A DNA stretch of 22,833 nt from JBDRHL01 sp043816955 (GCA_043816955.1 JBDRHL010000210.1:1-22833), one strand, 5' to 3'. Shown: positions 15,228 to 22,833, numbered from the stretch's first letter. The notes: generated from the letters alone by a model not told the origin. Numbers and translations are program-made.

Positions 15228-16037
15228 GTGATAATGGAAAGTGTTATTAAAAAAATGGCGGATGAGAAACAGCAGCTTTTGAAAAAGCTGACGTTCTTTG
15301 ACGCTAATGTATGGCTGGGCAGGCCTGAGGGTTTTCCTCTGGCGGAAGAATTGAAGGGAACCGAGTTGCAAAACGCATTGCGAAAACATTATATTGCCGG
15401 TGCTCTCATCTCGCATTGGCGTGGAAAGATAGTTTCAGCACAGGATGGCAATAAAACTTTGCAGGGATCGGCTGATTATCTTGCCAATGATAATTTTGTG
15501 ATATGGACGGGTCTTCCGTTATATCCGGAGGATATCGGCCCACTCCCGGGTGTTGGGAAACCTGACAAAAAGGTTCGAGGCGTTCGCCTGTTTCCCAGGT
15601 CGCATAATTTCCCCCTCGTAAGCTGGTGTCTCGGCTCGTTGTGCAAATGGCTGGTTGAGCATAATATGCCACTGTTCATCTGGCACCTCGAACTGGATTG
15701 GGACCAGATTTATAAATTAGCAAAACAATTCCCGTCCCTGCGGATAATTATCGAAACTCAGACCCAAAAGATTCTTTATCATACCAGGCCTTTGTTTGGT
15801 TTGATGCGGGATTGTGAAAATGTTTCGGTCGAGCTTTCGAATTTTGCAGGTGCAGGCTTCATCGAATATGCTGTTGGCCGGTTTGGCGCCGAGCGCCTGA
15901 TCTTCGGCTCATTCATGCCGGTCGCTGATCCGCTTGTGCCGATGGGCATGGTTCTGGACGCTGATATTTCAGAGTCAGATAAAGCACTCATCGCCGGCGG
16001 CAATATAAAAAGACTGATCGCGGAGGTTGCACTGTGA
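15228..16037 (+). CDS. Amidohydrolase-2-like protein lacking metal ligands
   Basis: This protein (about 270 residues) has the overall layout of amidohydrolase-2 (TIM-barrel metal hydrolase/decarboxylase) proteins, but the metal site is gone. The usual 'D-x-H-x-H' at the first strand reads 'FDANVWLG' (Asn and Trp replace both His), and the terminal 'FGSD' reads 'FGSF'. One internal His remains in 'FIWHLELDW'. The start is uncertain: GTG 15228 fits AAAGG (15216-15220) best, with ATG at 15210 or 15234 as alternatives. It overlaps the next, apparently intact, homologue by four bases. A non-catalytic partner or a metal-independent role is likely (inference). Confidence 0.75.
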   Translation: MIMESVIKKMADEKQQLLKKLTFFDANVWLGRPEGFPLAEELKGTELQNALRKHYIAGALISHWRGKIVSAQDGNKTLQGSADYLANDNFVIWTGLPLYPEDIGPLPGVGKPDKKVRGVRLFPRSHNFPLVSWCLGSLCKWLVEHNMPLFIWHLELDWDQIYKLAKQFPSLRIIIETQTQKILYHTRPLFGLMRDCENVSVELSNFAGAGFIEYAVGRFGAERLIFGSFMPVADPLVPMGMVLDADISESDKALIAGGNIKRLIAEVAL

Positions 16038-16825
16038 AGACCTCTTTTGTTGTTGATGCTCATCTACACGTTGGTTTGCCGGGAGTGTTTTTCGCGCCCC
16101 GGACCGACTCTGAGCAGTTGCTCTGGTTCATGGATAACCTGAATATACAATATTCCGTCTGTACCGATCAATTATCCGTACTTGAAGGATGCAGAGCAGG
16201 CATTGAGCATTTGCGCCAAATCTTTGAAAAATCCGCCGGAAGAATTTACTATCTTGGCGTTTTTCATCCAAAATATGCAAAAGAATCAATATCAATTCTG
16301 AAAAAGGCGGTAAAATGTGCAGGATTTGCAGGCCTTAAGATACATCCTTCGTTACACCATACTTTCGCAGATGATGATGTGTATGAATCGGCATGGCAAT
16401 TCGCCGCTGAACACGATGTCGCTATCCTCACACACAGTTGGAGTGTTTCCGATTATAACCCGGTTCAGAAGTATTCAACGCCGTTGCTTTTTGAAAAGTT
16501 TGTCAGGAAATTTCCGCAGGTTCGTTTCGTGCTTGGTCACTTTGGCGGCCGAGGTACAGGCAGACATGAAGCTGTCCGGATGGTCAATGACTATCCTAAT
16601 GTTTATGGCGACTTTGCCGGTGATATTTTCGACTATGAACTGATTGAAAATCTTGTCAAATCAGCTCCAGCCGAGAAGATACTCTTTGGTTCAGATTTTC
16701 CCTGGCTGGACCCGAGGGCGCATCTTTCACGGGTCCTTTTGGCTGATATAGATGACAGCATTAAAAGGAAAATCCTCAGAGACAACGCCATTTGCGTTTA
16801 TAAAGTAGGAGAGAAAAAATGCTGA
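16034..16825 (+). CDS. Amidohydrolase-2 family metal-dependent hydrolase/decarboxylase
   Basis: This 263-residue amidohydrolase has an intact metal centre: 'DAHLH' (His10, His12), His134 ('LTHSWS'), His169 ('LGHFGG') and Asp221 ('FGSDFPW'). Such proteins hydrolyse lactones or decarboxylate or hydrate ring acids. In a sugar locus, lactone hydrolysis is the simplest guess. It begins at a GTG that overlaps the preceding homologue's stop (GTGA) and its stop lies inside the start of the SDR gene (7-base overlap), so the three are translated as a coupled block. The tandem arrangement with a metal-less homologue suggests a heteromeric enzyme. Confidence 0.85.
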   Translation: MKTSFVVDAHLHVGLPGVFFAPRTDSEQLLWFMDNLNIQYSVCTDQLSVLEGCRAGIEHLRQIFEKSAGRIYYLGVFHPKYAKESISILKKAVKCAGFAGLKIHPSLHHTFADDDVYESAWQFAAEHDVAILTHSWSVSDYNPVQKYSTPLLFEKFVRKFPQVRFVLGHFGGRGTGRHEAVRMVNDYPNVYGDFAGDIFDYELIENLVKSAPAEKILFGSDFPWLDPRAHLSRVLLADIDDSIKRKILRDNAICVYKVGEKKC

Positions 16826-17601
16826 GCATTGATTTAAGAAATAACATTGCGCTGGTCATCGGCGGCAGCAGGGGTATCGGTGCTTCGGTCAGCAAGTGCC
16901 TTTCCACGGCAGGTGCGGCAGTTGTTTTTACTCATACCGGCAATCCTAAATACAGGCAAAGAGTTGAAACACTTGTGAAGAAACTTGAGGAGCAGGGTAA
17001 TTTTATTAAGGCTGAGGCCCTTGACGCGCGTGATTCGGCTAAAACAACGCTGCTGGTCGAGCGAATTATTAAAGAACATGGCAGAATTGATGTTCTCGTG
17101 TGTAATGCAGGGCAGAACCTCGCCCGTCCCGCTGAAGATGTAACCGACCAGCAGTGGAAAGAGGTTATAGAAATTAACCTTAGCACCGCTTTTTATGCTG
17201 TACGAGCAGTCCTGCCGTACATGATGAAAGCCGGGTACGGCAGAATCATTCTTATCGGTTCCTCTGCGGTATACGACGGAGGCGGCGGAGCTATTGACTA
17301 CGCAGCTGCAAAAGCAGGGCTAAGCGGAATGATGATGTACTTAAATAAACAATATGCCGCTAAAGGAATCCTCACGAATGTCGTCCATCCGTGTGTGATT
17401 GAAACCGATCTTTTGAAGGAACGCTACTCGGATGAAAACAAAAGAAAGCAACTCATCGCCCAGGTTCCTGCGGGCAGACTTGGCAAAGCCGAGGATATTG
17501 GCGGGCTTGTTGCTTACCTGGCAAGTGCATGGGGAGATTTCATCTGCGGCCAGGATATCCTGGTCGATGGCGGCAGAACATTTTTTGGTGAAAAAAGCTA
17601 G
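16819..17601 (+). CDS. SDR-family oxidoreductase (FabG-like)
   Basis: This 260-residue short-chain dehydrogenase has the nucleotide motif 'GGSRGIG' (15-21), 'NAG' (96-98) and a complete catalytic set of Ser148, Tyr161 and Lys165. The C-terminal 'DILVDGGRTFFG' is normal. The 'GGSRGIG' start with Arg is frequent in NADP-preferring members. A glycine-rich run 'YDGGGGAIDY' replaces the usual 'G.....YSASK' surroundings, so substrate access may differ. It overlaps the amidohydrolase by seven bases. Its role is likely oxidation or reduction of a pathway intermediate. Confidence 0.92.
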   Translation: MLSIDLRNNIALVIGGSRGIGASVSKCLSTAGAAVVFTHTGNPKYRQRVETLVKKLEEQGNFIKAEALDARDSAKTTLLVERIIKEHGRIDVLVCNAGQNLARPAEDVTDQQWKEVIEINLSTAFYAVRAVLPYMMKAGYGRIILIGSSAVYDGGGGAIDYAAAKAGLSGMMMYLNKQYAAKGILTNVVHPCVIETDLLKERYSDENKRKQLIAQVPAGRLGKAEDIGGLVAYLASAWGDFICGQDILVDGGRTFFGEKS

Positions 17602-17612
17602 GAGAGCAGGAA

Positions 17613-17729
17613 ATGTCCAAAGAATTTAAGCTTGCATCTAACCTTGTGCCCTTTTCACAGGTATGCGACCGTTTCGTGCCGGCAGGTTATAAAAAAGAAG
17701 ACTTCGAATTTGAAAAGAAGCCTTTGTAG
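17613..17729 (+). pseudogene. N-terminal stump of a xylose-isomerase-like TIM-barrel gene
   Basis: This is a 38-codon reading frame (start 'MSKEFKLASNLVPFSQ') with a ribosome-binding region (GGAG, then AGG) eleven bases after the SDR stop. Its 'PFSQVCDRFVPAGY' aligns with 'PFSGCADRYCLGGY' at the start of the intact TIM-barrel gene at 17921, so it looks like the first tenth of a homologue. It ends at a TAG right after 'FEFEKK', where family members would continue into the first barrel helix. Either the remaining ~280 codons have been deleted or this is an assembly loss. The original gene was probably another sugar isomerase or epimerase of the same pathway. Confidence 0.55.
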
Positions 17730-17750
17730 CAGCCTTAGGGAGATTTGATT

Positions 17751-17903
17751 TTGATACCGTATAAGCGAATTGTCGATCTGAGTCACAGGATGACTCCGGG
17801 CAGGGAGGAGTACGGACTTGAGATTGAAACCCACCGGACGGGCGAATTGTATTCCCAGTATAAAGTTGACAAGGATACCTGGTATATTCTGGAAAAGAAA
17901 TAA
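17751..17903 (+). pseudogene. N-terminal stump of a cyclase-family (kynurenine-formamidase-like) gene
   Basis: This 50-codon frame starts at a TTG eight bases after a good ribosome-binding site (AGGGAG, 17737-17742). 'RIVDLSHRMTPG' is the usual opening of the cyclase family (metal-dependent hydrolases such as kynurenine formamidase), followed by 'WYILEK'. The family's metal-binding 'H-x-G-T-H-x-D/E' should come next but the frame stops after 'EKK'. About three quarters of a normal protein is missing. The stop is 17 bases before the intact TIM-barrel gene. It is a remnant of a once longer operon, or an assembly loss. Confidence 0.55.
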
Positions 17904-17920
17904 ATAAGGAGGCAAGTAAA

Positions 17921-18898
17921 ATGTTAGCTAATCACAAATTCGGTACAACTATGCCGCCGTTCAGCGGCTGTGCAGACCGCTATTGCCTGGGCGGATACGG
18001 CAGAGGGGGAAAGAACATGCAGGAATGGCTCCAGATGGCAAAGAAAGTCAAAGGACTCGACGGCATTGAGCTTGTCGGCAACTGGCATGTAAATGATGAC
18101 AATATCTACGATGTCGCCGGGATGTTCAAAGACAAAGGGCTGGAGATCTGTCTGCTGACTCCTGATTTATGGACACAGGCCAAGTGGGGCAGGGGAAGCC
18201 TCGCCGCGCCTGATATGAAGACACGGCAGCAGGCGATAGATGAAGTCAAAAAAGTGGTTGGTTGGGCAAATGAACTTAACTGTCCATACATTAACGTCTG
18301 GCCAGGACAGGATGGGTACGATTACAGTTTCGGGGCTGATTTTCTGGATAGCTGGAAATGGCTGCACGACGGCCTTGCCGAATGTGCCAAAGACGGCGGA
18401 AAAACAAAAATTCTGGTGGAATATAAGCCAAAAGAGCCAAGAAAGCATTGTTTTGTCGATCATGTCGGAACCGTATTATTGCTGCTTGCGAATATGGATG
18501 ATGTCGGAGTTCTGCTGGATTGGGGCCATGCCTTCCAGGGTGGCGAGAACGTGGCGGAAGCCGCTGTAAGGCTGAGCCAGTTCGGAAAACTCGATTACCT
18601 GCACCTCAACGATAATTACCGAAGCTGGGATGATGATATGATGGTTGGGGCATTGCATCTTGTAGAATATCTTGAGCTTGTTTATTGGCTCAGGCGGGTG
18701 GACTATAAGGGCTGGCTGACACTGGATATTTTTCCATTTCGTGAAGACGGCATCCAGGCGGTAATACAATCCAAAGAATGGCTGGAAGCGTTTTTCCGTG
18801 CGGTAGATCGAGTCGGCATGGATGCGTTTACAAAAGTAATAAAAAGTCCCGACCCCTGCAAGGCAAGCGAGCTGGTAAGAAAAGCGATTAATATTTGA
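17921..18898 (+). CDS. Xylose-isomerase-like TIM-barrel sugar isomerase/epimerase
   Basis: This 325-residue protein belongs to the AP-endonuclease-2/xylose-isomerase-like superfamily. Likely metal ligands in barrel order are Glu167 ('ILVEYKPKEPR'), Asp200 and His203 ('LLDWGHA'), His228 ('YLHLND') and Asp270 ('LTLDIFPF'). The last is usually Glu, so Asp is a mild departure. Members isomerise or epimerise free ketoses, dehydrate inosose or decarboxylate oxo-acids (OiaC is one such). The ATG follows AAGGAGG (17906-17912), the strongest ribosome-binding site in the operon, suggesting high expression. It may act early, converting the incoming sugar to the ketose used by the FGGY kinase; this is inference. 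Confidence 0.85.
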   Translation: MLANHKFGTTMPPFSGCADRYCLGGYGRGGKNMQEWLQMAKKVKGLDGIELVGNWHVNDDNIYDVAGMFKDKGLEICLLTPDLWTQAKWGRGSLAAPDMKTRQQAIDEVKKVVGWANELNCPYINVWPGQDGYDYSFGADFLDSWKWLHDGLAECAKDGGKTKILVEYKPKEPRKHCFVDHVGTVLLLLANMDDVGVLLDWGHAFQGGENVAEAAVRLSQFGKLDYLHLNDNYRSWDDDMMVGALHLVEYLELVYWLRRVDYKGWLTLDIFPFREDGIQAVIQSKEWLEAFFRAVDRVGMDAFTKVIKSPDPCKASELVRKAINI

Positions 18899-18914
18899 AA
18901 AAAAGGGATTTGTC

Positions 18915-20078
18915 ATGCATACTTCACGGGAACGATTTTTGAGAACTTTAGATTTTAAGACGGTTGATATGCCGTGGGTCAGATGGGGCAGCTTTATATG
19001 GGACCAGACCATTAAACTCTGGCACAGCCAGGGCTATAAGGGACAGCCTCTCGATGACTATTTCGGCCTTGATCAATTGGTTAGAGTTGACCCATGGTAT
19101 GGTCCTGTTCCTCCATTTGAACGAAAGGTTGTTGAGGAAGATGATCATACGATTACATATATCAATCATGAAGGCATCCTCATGCGCGAGTTCAAGGAGC
19201 ATGCGGACACGAGCATGCCTCAGTTTCTCAAATTCCCTGTCGAATCCCCTGAAGATTTTGAAAAACTGGCATCTGAACGCCTGACACTGAATCGAAAAGG
19301 CCGATTTACAAAAGAATGGAAACAACAGGTCGCCGCCGGGGGAAGAGCACAAGCCAGAGTTGGCAAAGACACAGACTCCGCCAAATCCGGTAAAAAAACT
19401 GCAGATGCCGACCGTGACGGTGAGCAATGGCCTTCTTTGTGCTGGGCTGATCGATGGGGCGGCTTTTTTGGATCGCTGCGAAATCTGATGGGTGTGCAGG
19501 GTATTTGCTGTGCGTTTTATGACCAGCCGAAATTAGTTGACCGAATGATGGCTGAACGTGCGGATTCTATAATTGAGATAACTGAGGAAGTTCTGAAATA
19601 TACAACTTTTGATACTTTCTGGTTCTGGGAGGACATGGCTTACAATAATGGTCCTCTTGTCGGACCCGAGCTGTTCAGTAAATTCGCCATGCCTTATTAC
19701 AAAAAAGTCTGTCAGTACCTTCGCAGCAAGGGCATCAGGCACATAGGTCTTGACAGCGATGGAGACATACGCCTGCTGATACCTCTCTGGCTCGAAGCCG
19801 GCATAAATCTGTTATGGCCCTTTGAAGTGCAGTCAAATATGGATGTAGTACAGGTGCGCAAAACCTATGGGCATGATCTGGCGATGATGGGAGGTATTAA
19901 CAAAAAAGAAATTGCAAAAGGAGGCGATGCGATGCGCAGCGAAGTCGATCGTGTAATGCCGCTTGTTGAAGATGGCGGCTACATCCCTGAACTGGACCAT
20001 AGTGTGCCGCCTGATATTACCTGGCAGGTTTTCTGCGAATATATTGATTATCTCAAGTATCGCCTCGGACGTGGTTGA
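18915..20078 (+). CDS. Uroporphyrinogen-decarboxylase-superfamily protein, copy 1
   Basis: This 387-residue protein belongs to the UroD/MtaA-like superfamily, recognised by 'SRERFLRTLDF' at the start, 'FWFWEDMAYNNGPLVGPELF' and 'HIGLDSDGDIRLLIP'. It lacks the His-x-Cys...Cys zinc site of methylcobamide:CoM methyltransferases such as MtaA, so methyl transfer to a thiol is not supported. It is not a haem-synthesis enzyme by context. Residues about 135-170 form a hydrophilic, Ala/Gly/Lys/Asp-rich insert that looks disordered. AAGGGA lies ahead of the ATG. Genes of this kind are numerous near sugar loci in Planctomycetota and related groups, with function unknown. Confidence 0.8.
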   Translation: MHTSRERFLRTLDFKTVDMPWVRWGSFIWDQTIKLWHSQGYKGQPLDDYFGLDQLVRVDPWYGPVPPFERKVVEEDDHTITYINHEGILMREFKEHADTSMPQFLKFPVESPEDFEKLASERLTLNRKGRFTKEWKQQVAAGGRAQARVGKDTDSAKSGKKTADADRDGEQWPSLCWADRWGGFFGSLRNLMGVQGICCAFYDQPKLVDRMMAERADSIIEITEEVLKYTTFDTFWFWEDMAYNNGPLVGPELFSKFAMPYYKKVCQYLRSKGIRHIGLDSDGDIRLLIPLWLEAGINLLWPFEVQSNMDVVQVRKTYGHDLAMMGGINKKEIAKGGDAMRSEVDRVMPLVEDGGYIPELDHSVPPDITWQVFCEYIDYLKYRLGRG

Positions 20079-20136
20079 TTTTTGTCTTTTGCGTTTTGAT
20101 TTCAAGTAGCGCAAATATTAGCTGAAAGGACAGGTT

Positions 20137-21225
20137 ATGGTAAAACTGAAAAAGTTCAAGGGTGAGGCCGATAGGGAACGGCTTTTAGCCTGTTTTCACG
20201 GCGAAAAAACTGATCGGGTACCAAATTTCGAGATTCTGATAGAGGACCAGCATGTTACTAAATTGCTCGGCCGCGAGGCGGGCAATACACTGGGGGTTGG
20301 TGGTGACCCTGCCAAGGGCAGCGAAGCAGCAGAAGGCGTCCGGCCGATGTATGCGAAAGACTATATTGAGCTTTGTCAGATTATCGGTCAGGATGCTATA
20401 GCTATGGAGAATTTCTGGACCCCCATTAAAACTCGCAAAGAAGACGGTACCATTGCGCTTTTGAATGACCGCAGTTTCAAAACCGCTGCCGATCTGGATC
20501 GGGTAATCTGGCCGACTGAAAAAGACATGGAAGAAAGACTTCAGTACGTCAGAGAATATGTAGCAGCCGTTAAGGGAACAAAGATCGGTACTGTTTTCTC
20601 AGGCTGCTGTATATTCCAGACATTGTATGAATTTGTAATAGGTATGCATGATTGTATGATAATGATGCTGCTGGAGCAGGACCTTTTCAATGAGATGATG
20701 GCAAAATCTGCTGACTATTTCGCTGAGCTTATGAGGCGGGTCGTAGCTGAGGGTATCGACATGTTCTTCCTGGCTGATGATTTTGCGTTTAACAAAGGGC
20801 TGTTTGTTGAGCCGAAACTTTTCGAAAAACTCTGGCGGCCGCACTTCGAAAAAATTATGGCCCCTGCCTTGGAGGCGAATCGGCCCGTTTTATTCCATTC
20901 GGACGGCAAAATCGATGAGGCCGTCGAGATGCTGCTTGATATGGGAGTCTGCTGCATAACACCCATGGACCCTTCAGGTATTGACTACGCAAACTACAAA
21001 AAACGTTATGGCTGTCGTGTTACGCTTCACGGCAACATTGATATTCAGTGGCCTTTAGCCACTGGTACTCCTGAAGATGTGGAAAAAGATGTGAAGGAAC
21101 ACATGGATGTCTTAAAGCCCGGCGGACGATGGATAGCAGGCTCTAGCCACAGTATAGTCAATTATGTTCCTCACGATAATTTCATTGCCATGCTTAATGC
21201 GATTCATAAGTACGGAGTTTATTAA
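20137..21225 (+). CDS. Uroporphyrinogen-decarboxylase-superfamily protein, copy 2
   Basis: This 362-residue protein is a second member of the superfamily, divergent from copy 1 but with the same plan: 'RERLLACFHGEKTDRVPNFE' at the start, 'FFLADDFAFNKGLFVEPKLF', 'LFHSDGKIDEAVEMLLDMG', and a C-terminal 'GNIDIQWPLATGTPEDV' followed by 'GSSHSI'. The His-Ser-Asp-Gly motif stands where zinc-dependent members have His-x-Cys. AAAGGA precedes the ATG. It follows copy 1 after 58 bases and seems to close the catabolic gene run. The two may form a heterodimer or act on related substrates; neither is shown by sequence. Confidence 0.8.
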   Translation: MVKLKKFKGEADRERLLACFHGEKTDRVPNFEILIEDQHVTKLLGREAGNTLGVGGDPAKGSEAAEGVRPMYAKDYIELCQIIGQDAIAMENFWTPIKTRKEDGTIALLNDRSFKTAADLDRVIWPTEKDMEERLQYVREYVAAVKGTKIGTVFSGCCIFQTLYEFVIGMHDCMIMMLLEQDLFNEMMAKSADYFAELMRRVVAEGIDMFFLADDFAFNKGLFVEPKLFEKLWRPHFEKIMAPALEANRPVLFHSDGKIDEAVEMLLDMGVCCITPMDPSGIDYANYKKRYGCRVTLHGNIDIQWPLATGTPEDVEKDVKEHMDVLKPGGRWIAGSSHSIVNYVPHDNFIAMLNAIHKYGVY

Positions 21226-21298
21226 AAAAACATTAAATCACCGGAGGAATCGGCATTTTTTCTTTTGCAGGCCATAACGTGATCGAAAGGATTGGTTT

Positions 21299-22720
21299 AT
21301 GCCGTATAATATTCGAATTGTAAGCACATATCCGCCGCGTAGGTGTGGGATAGGCACATTTTCACGTGATCTCGCCAACGCCCTTGAACATTTCACAGGG
21401 GAGGTCGGTCACATAAGAGTCGCGGCAATCGATAATAACAATCTAACATATCACATCCCCGTAGACCTTGTCATAGACCAGCATAATCCCGAATCCTGGG
21501 GCTATGCCATCAAGGATATAATAGTCCGCGCCAATGAAAGCACCAACCCGACGATTGTTTTACTGCAGCACGAATATGGGCTCGATCCGGATAAAAACGG
21601 AGTGGATGGTCAGGGCACAAACTTTGTGGACATGGCCAAAGCATTTAACGATAAAGGCATTACTGCCCTGGTTTACCTTCACACCATACTGGACGAGCCT
21701 GACCCGCATCAGAAAAAGACCCTGCAGGACCTTGCCGGACACAGTGATGGACTGATTGTTACCACGGAAAGCGCGATTCATATGCTCGAATCCGACATTT
21801 ATGGAATTGAACATTCCAAGATTAAACACATTGACCATGGAATCAGAATGCAGCATCCCTCCCAATATGACCGCCTGGTGATTAAGGAACAATATGGATT
21901 AAAAGACATTTTTCTGATTACGACGCTTGGATTGTTGTCGCCTGATAAAGGCCTTCAGTACAGCATACCTGCGTACGCCAGATTTTTACGGGAATCGTGC
22001 ACGGATAGTCAAAAAAACCAGATAGTCTACCTTATCGCAGGCCAGTGCCATCCTGATTTTGTCAGGTCCAGCGGAGGAGAGGAATACCTCAGGTACCAGG
22101 AGATGATTAATAAAGCCCTGGCCGACTCCGGCCTTAGATGGTGTAAAACAAAGGAACTCGATACCGTAAACTGGGGACAATACGATATTGTATTCCTTGA
22201 TACATTTCTCGACGAGAGCACTTTGTTGAAACTTTACGGCGCGACGAATGTCATGCTCCTGCCTTATCTTAATATGCATCAGATATCAAGCGGGGTACTG
22301 GCAGATACATTAGGTTCAGGCAGGGTGGCTGTTGCGACAAAATTCAAATATGCTCTTGAGCTGATACATTCTAACAGGCCCTGTCAAGGCGGACTGGTTA
22401 TCGGCAGACATGCAAGAGGCATCCTTGTTGACCCCGGAGAAGCTTCGATAGATCAGATCGCCCATGCCCTGGATTATCTGGTTTTCAATCGGTATAAGCG
22501 GCTGCTTATGGAAAAGCAGGCCCACCAGAGAGGCTACCAGATGAGATGGCAAAATACCGCCTGGGCATTGCTGCAGCACATCGCATTTGTCAGAGAGGAA
22601 AAGGAAATCATCACCGGAAGAGGAGTAAAATTCAAAAGAGAAAAACCGTCTGCGCTCCAGAGAGACAGCCAGAAAGAAAAGAAACCGGATAATAGCCCAA
22701 CTTTCGCACTTCGGCGGTGA
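21299..22720 (+). CDS. GT4-type glycosyltransferase
   Basis: This 473-residue protein is a GT-B glycosyltransferase of the GT4 group. Its N-terminal domain opens with 'IVSTYPPRRCGIGTFSRDLANAL', followed by 'LQHEYGLDP' and 'YLHTILDEPDP'. The C-terminal nucleotide-sugar domain starts near residue 195 with 'ITTLGLLSPDKGLQYSIPA'. 'LLPYLNMHQISSGVLADTLGSGRVAVATKF' covers the usual donor-binding region. The last ~35 residues are basic and probably disordered. AAGGA lies ahead of the ATG. A 73-base gap with no clear terminator separates it from the UroD-like gene, so it may be transcribed with that run or separately. Relatives often make mannose-containing glycans; the donor here is unknown. Confidence 0.85.
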   Translation: MPYNIRIVSTYPPRRCGIGTFSRDLANALEHFTGEVGHIRVAAIDNNNLTYHIPVDLVIDQHNPESWGYAIKDIIVRANESTNPTIVLLQHEYGLDPDKNGVDGQGTNFVDMAKAFNDKGITALVYLHTILDEPDPHQKKTLQDLAGHSDGLIVTTESAIHMLESDIYGIEHSKIKHIDHGIRMQHPSQYDRLVIKEQYGLKDIFLITTLGLLSPDKGLQYSIPAYARFLRESCTDSQKNQIVYLIAGQCHPDFVRSSGGEEYLRYQEMINKALADSGLRWCKTKELDTVNWGQYDIVFLDTFLDESTLLKLYGATNVMLLPYLNMHQISSGVLADTLGSGRVAVATKFKYALELIHSNRPCQGGLVIGRHARGILVDPGEASIDQIAHALDYLVFNRYKRLLMEKQAHQRGYQMRWQNTAWALLQHIAFVREEKEIITGRGVKFKREKPSALQRDSQKEKKPDNSPTFALRR

Positions 22721-22833
22721 AATTTCGATTTTCAAAAAATTTTCCCCGCGTAACGTTTCACAATCGCTGAAAATGCTCGAAAATCCTGCATGGTGAAGAC
22801 CTACCCTATTGCAAGGCGGTTTTTCTGATGCCA
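22721..22833. other. Sequence after the glycosyltransferase, nothing recognised
   Basis: These last 113 bases hold no credible start of a gene and no hairpin followed by a T run. The next gene must begin beyond the window. Confidence 0.4.

Noticed and set aside
14433..15416. 327-codon antisense open frame across the aminotransferase and amidohydrolase
   Set aside because: It is antisense to conserved coding sequence on the plus strand, has no recognisable domain and spans two real genes.
21240..21270. Possible terminator between the second UroD-like gene and the glycosyltransferase (CCG...CGG followed by T-rich sequence)
   Set aside because: The stem has only three base pairs, too weak to call despite the T run.

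Overview
The window looks like a chromosomal segment of an anaerobic or facultative bacterium of the Planctomycetota, probably Phycisphaerae/Sedimentisphaerales. This is inferred from moderate GC, several UroD-superfamily and xylose-isomerase-like TIM-barrel genes in a sugar locus, and a glycosyltransferase beginning with a 'YPPRRCGIG' motif. It was not tested by any search.

Layout. (1) Bases 1-362: the 3' end of an IS630-type transposase, cut by the window edge. (2) 363-763: non-coding, ending in a strong sigma-70-like promoter and a good ribosome-binding site for a solitary carB (764-3967). (3) 3977-4973, minus strand: two overlapping membrane-anchored genes, an OB-fold protein followed by a thermonuclease-like protein, with their own promoter and a 10-C tract upstream. 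(4) 5246-7677, minus strand: a three-gene operon encoding an LsrF-type aldolase/thiolase, a ribulose-phosphate-3-epimerase-like protein and an SDR. (5) 7678-7853: a divergent control region with two good promoters and a perfect 17-bp palindrome of the type bound by RpiR/HexR regulators. (6) 7854-21225, plus strand: a tightly packed run encoding an RpiR regulator, a rhamnulokinase-like FGGY kinase, a RuBisCO-like protein, a free lipoyl domain, E1-alpha and E1-beta of a 2-oxoacid/acetoin dehydrogenase type, a class III aminotransferase, two amidohydrolases (one lacking its metal ligands), a second SDR, two truncated gene stumps (a TIM-barrel N-terminus and a cyclase N-terminus), an intact TIM-barrel isomerase and two UroD-like proteins. 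(7) 21299-22720: a GT4-type glycosyltransferase. No tRNA, rRNA or CRISPR array was seen.

How the genes may work together. The two divergent gene sets share one control region and look like a single inducible catabolic unit for an unusual sugar or sugar-derived acid. The enzymes imply isomerisation and oxidation (TIM barrels, two SDRs), phosphorylation (FGGY kinase), enolate chemistry on a phosphorylated intermediate (RuBisCO-like protein) and C-C cleavage. Cleavage could be ThDP/lipoyl-dependent (E1 plus free lipoyl domain) or Schiff-base-dependent (LsrF type), feeding a triose phosphate and an acyl unit to central metabolism. The order of steps and the substrate are inference. I do not know a described pathway with this set of parts, and it is the most interesting content of the window.
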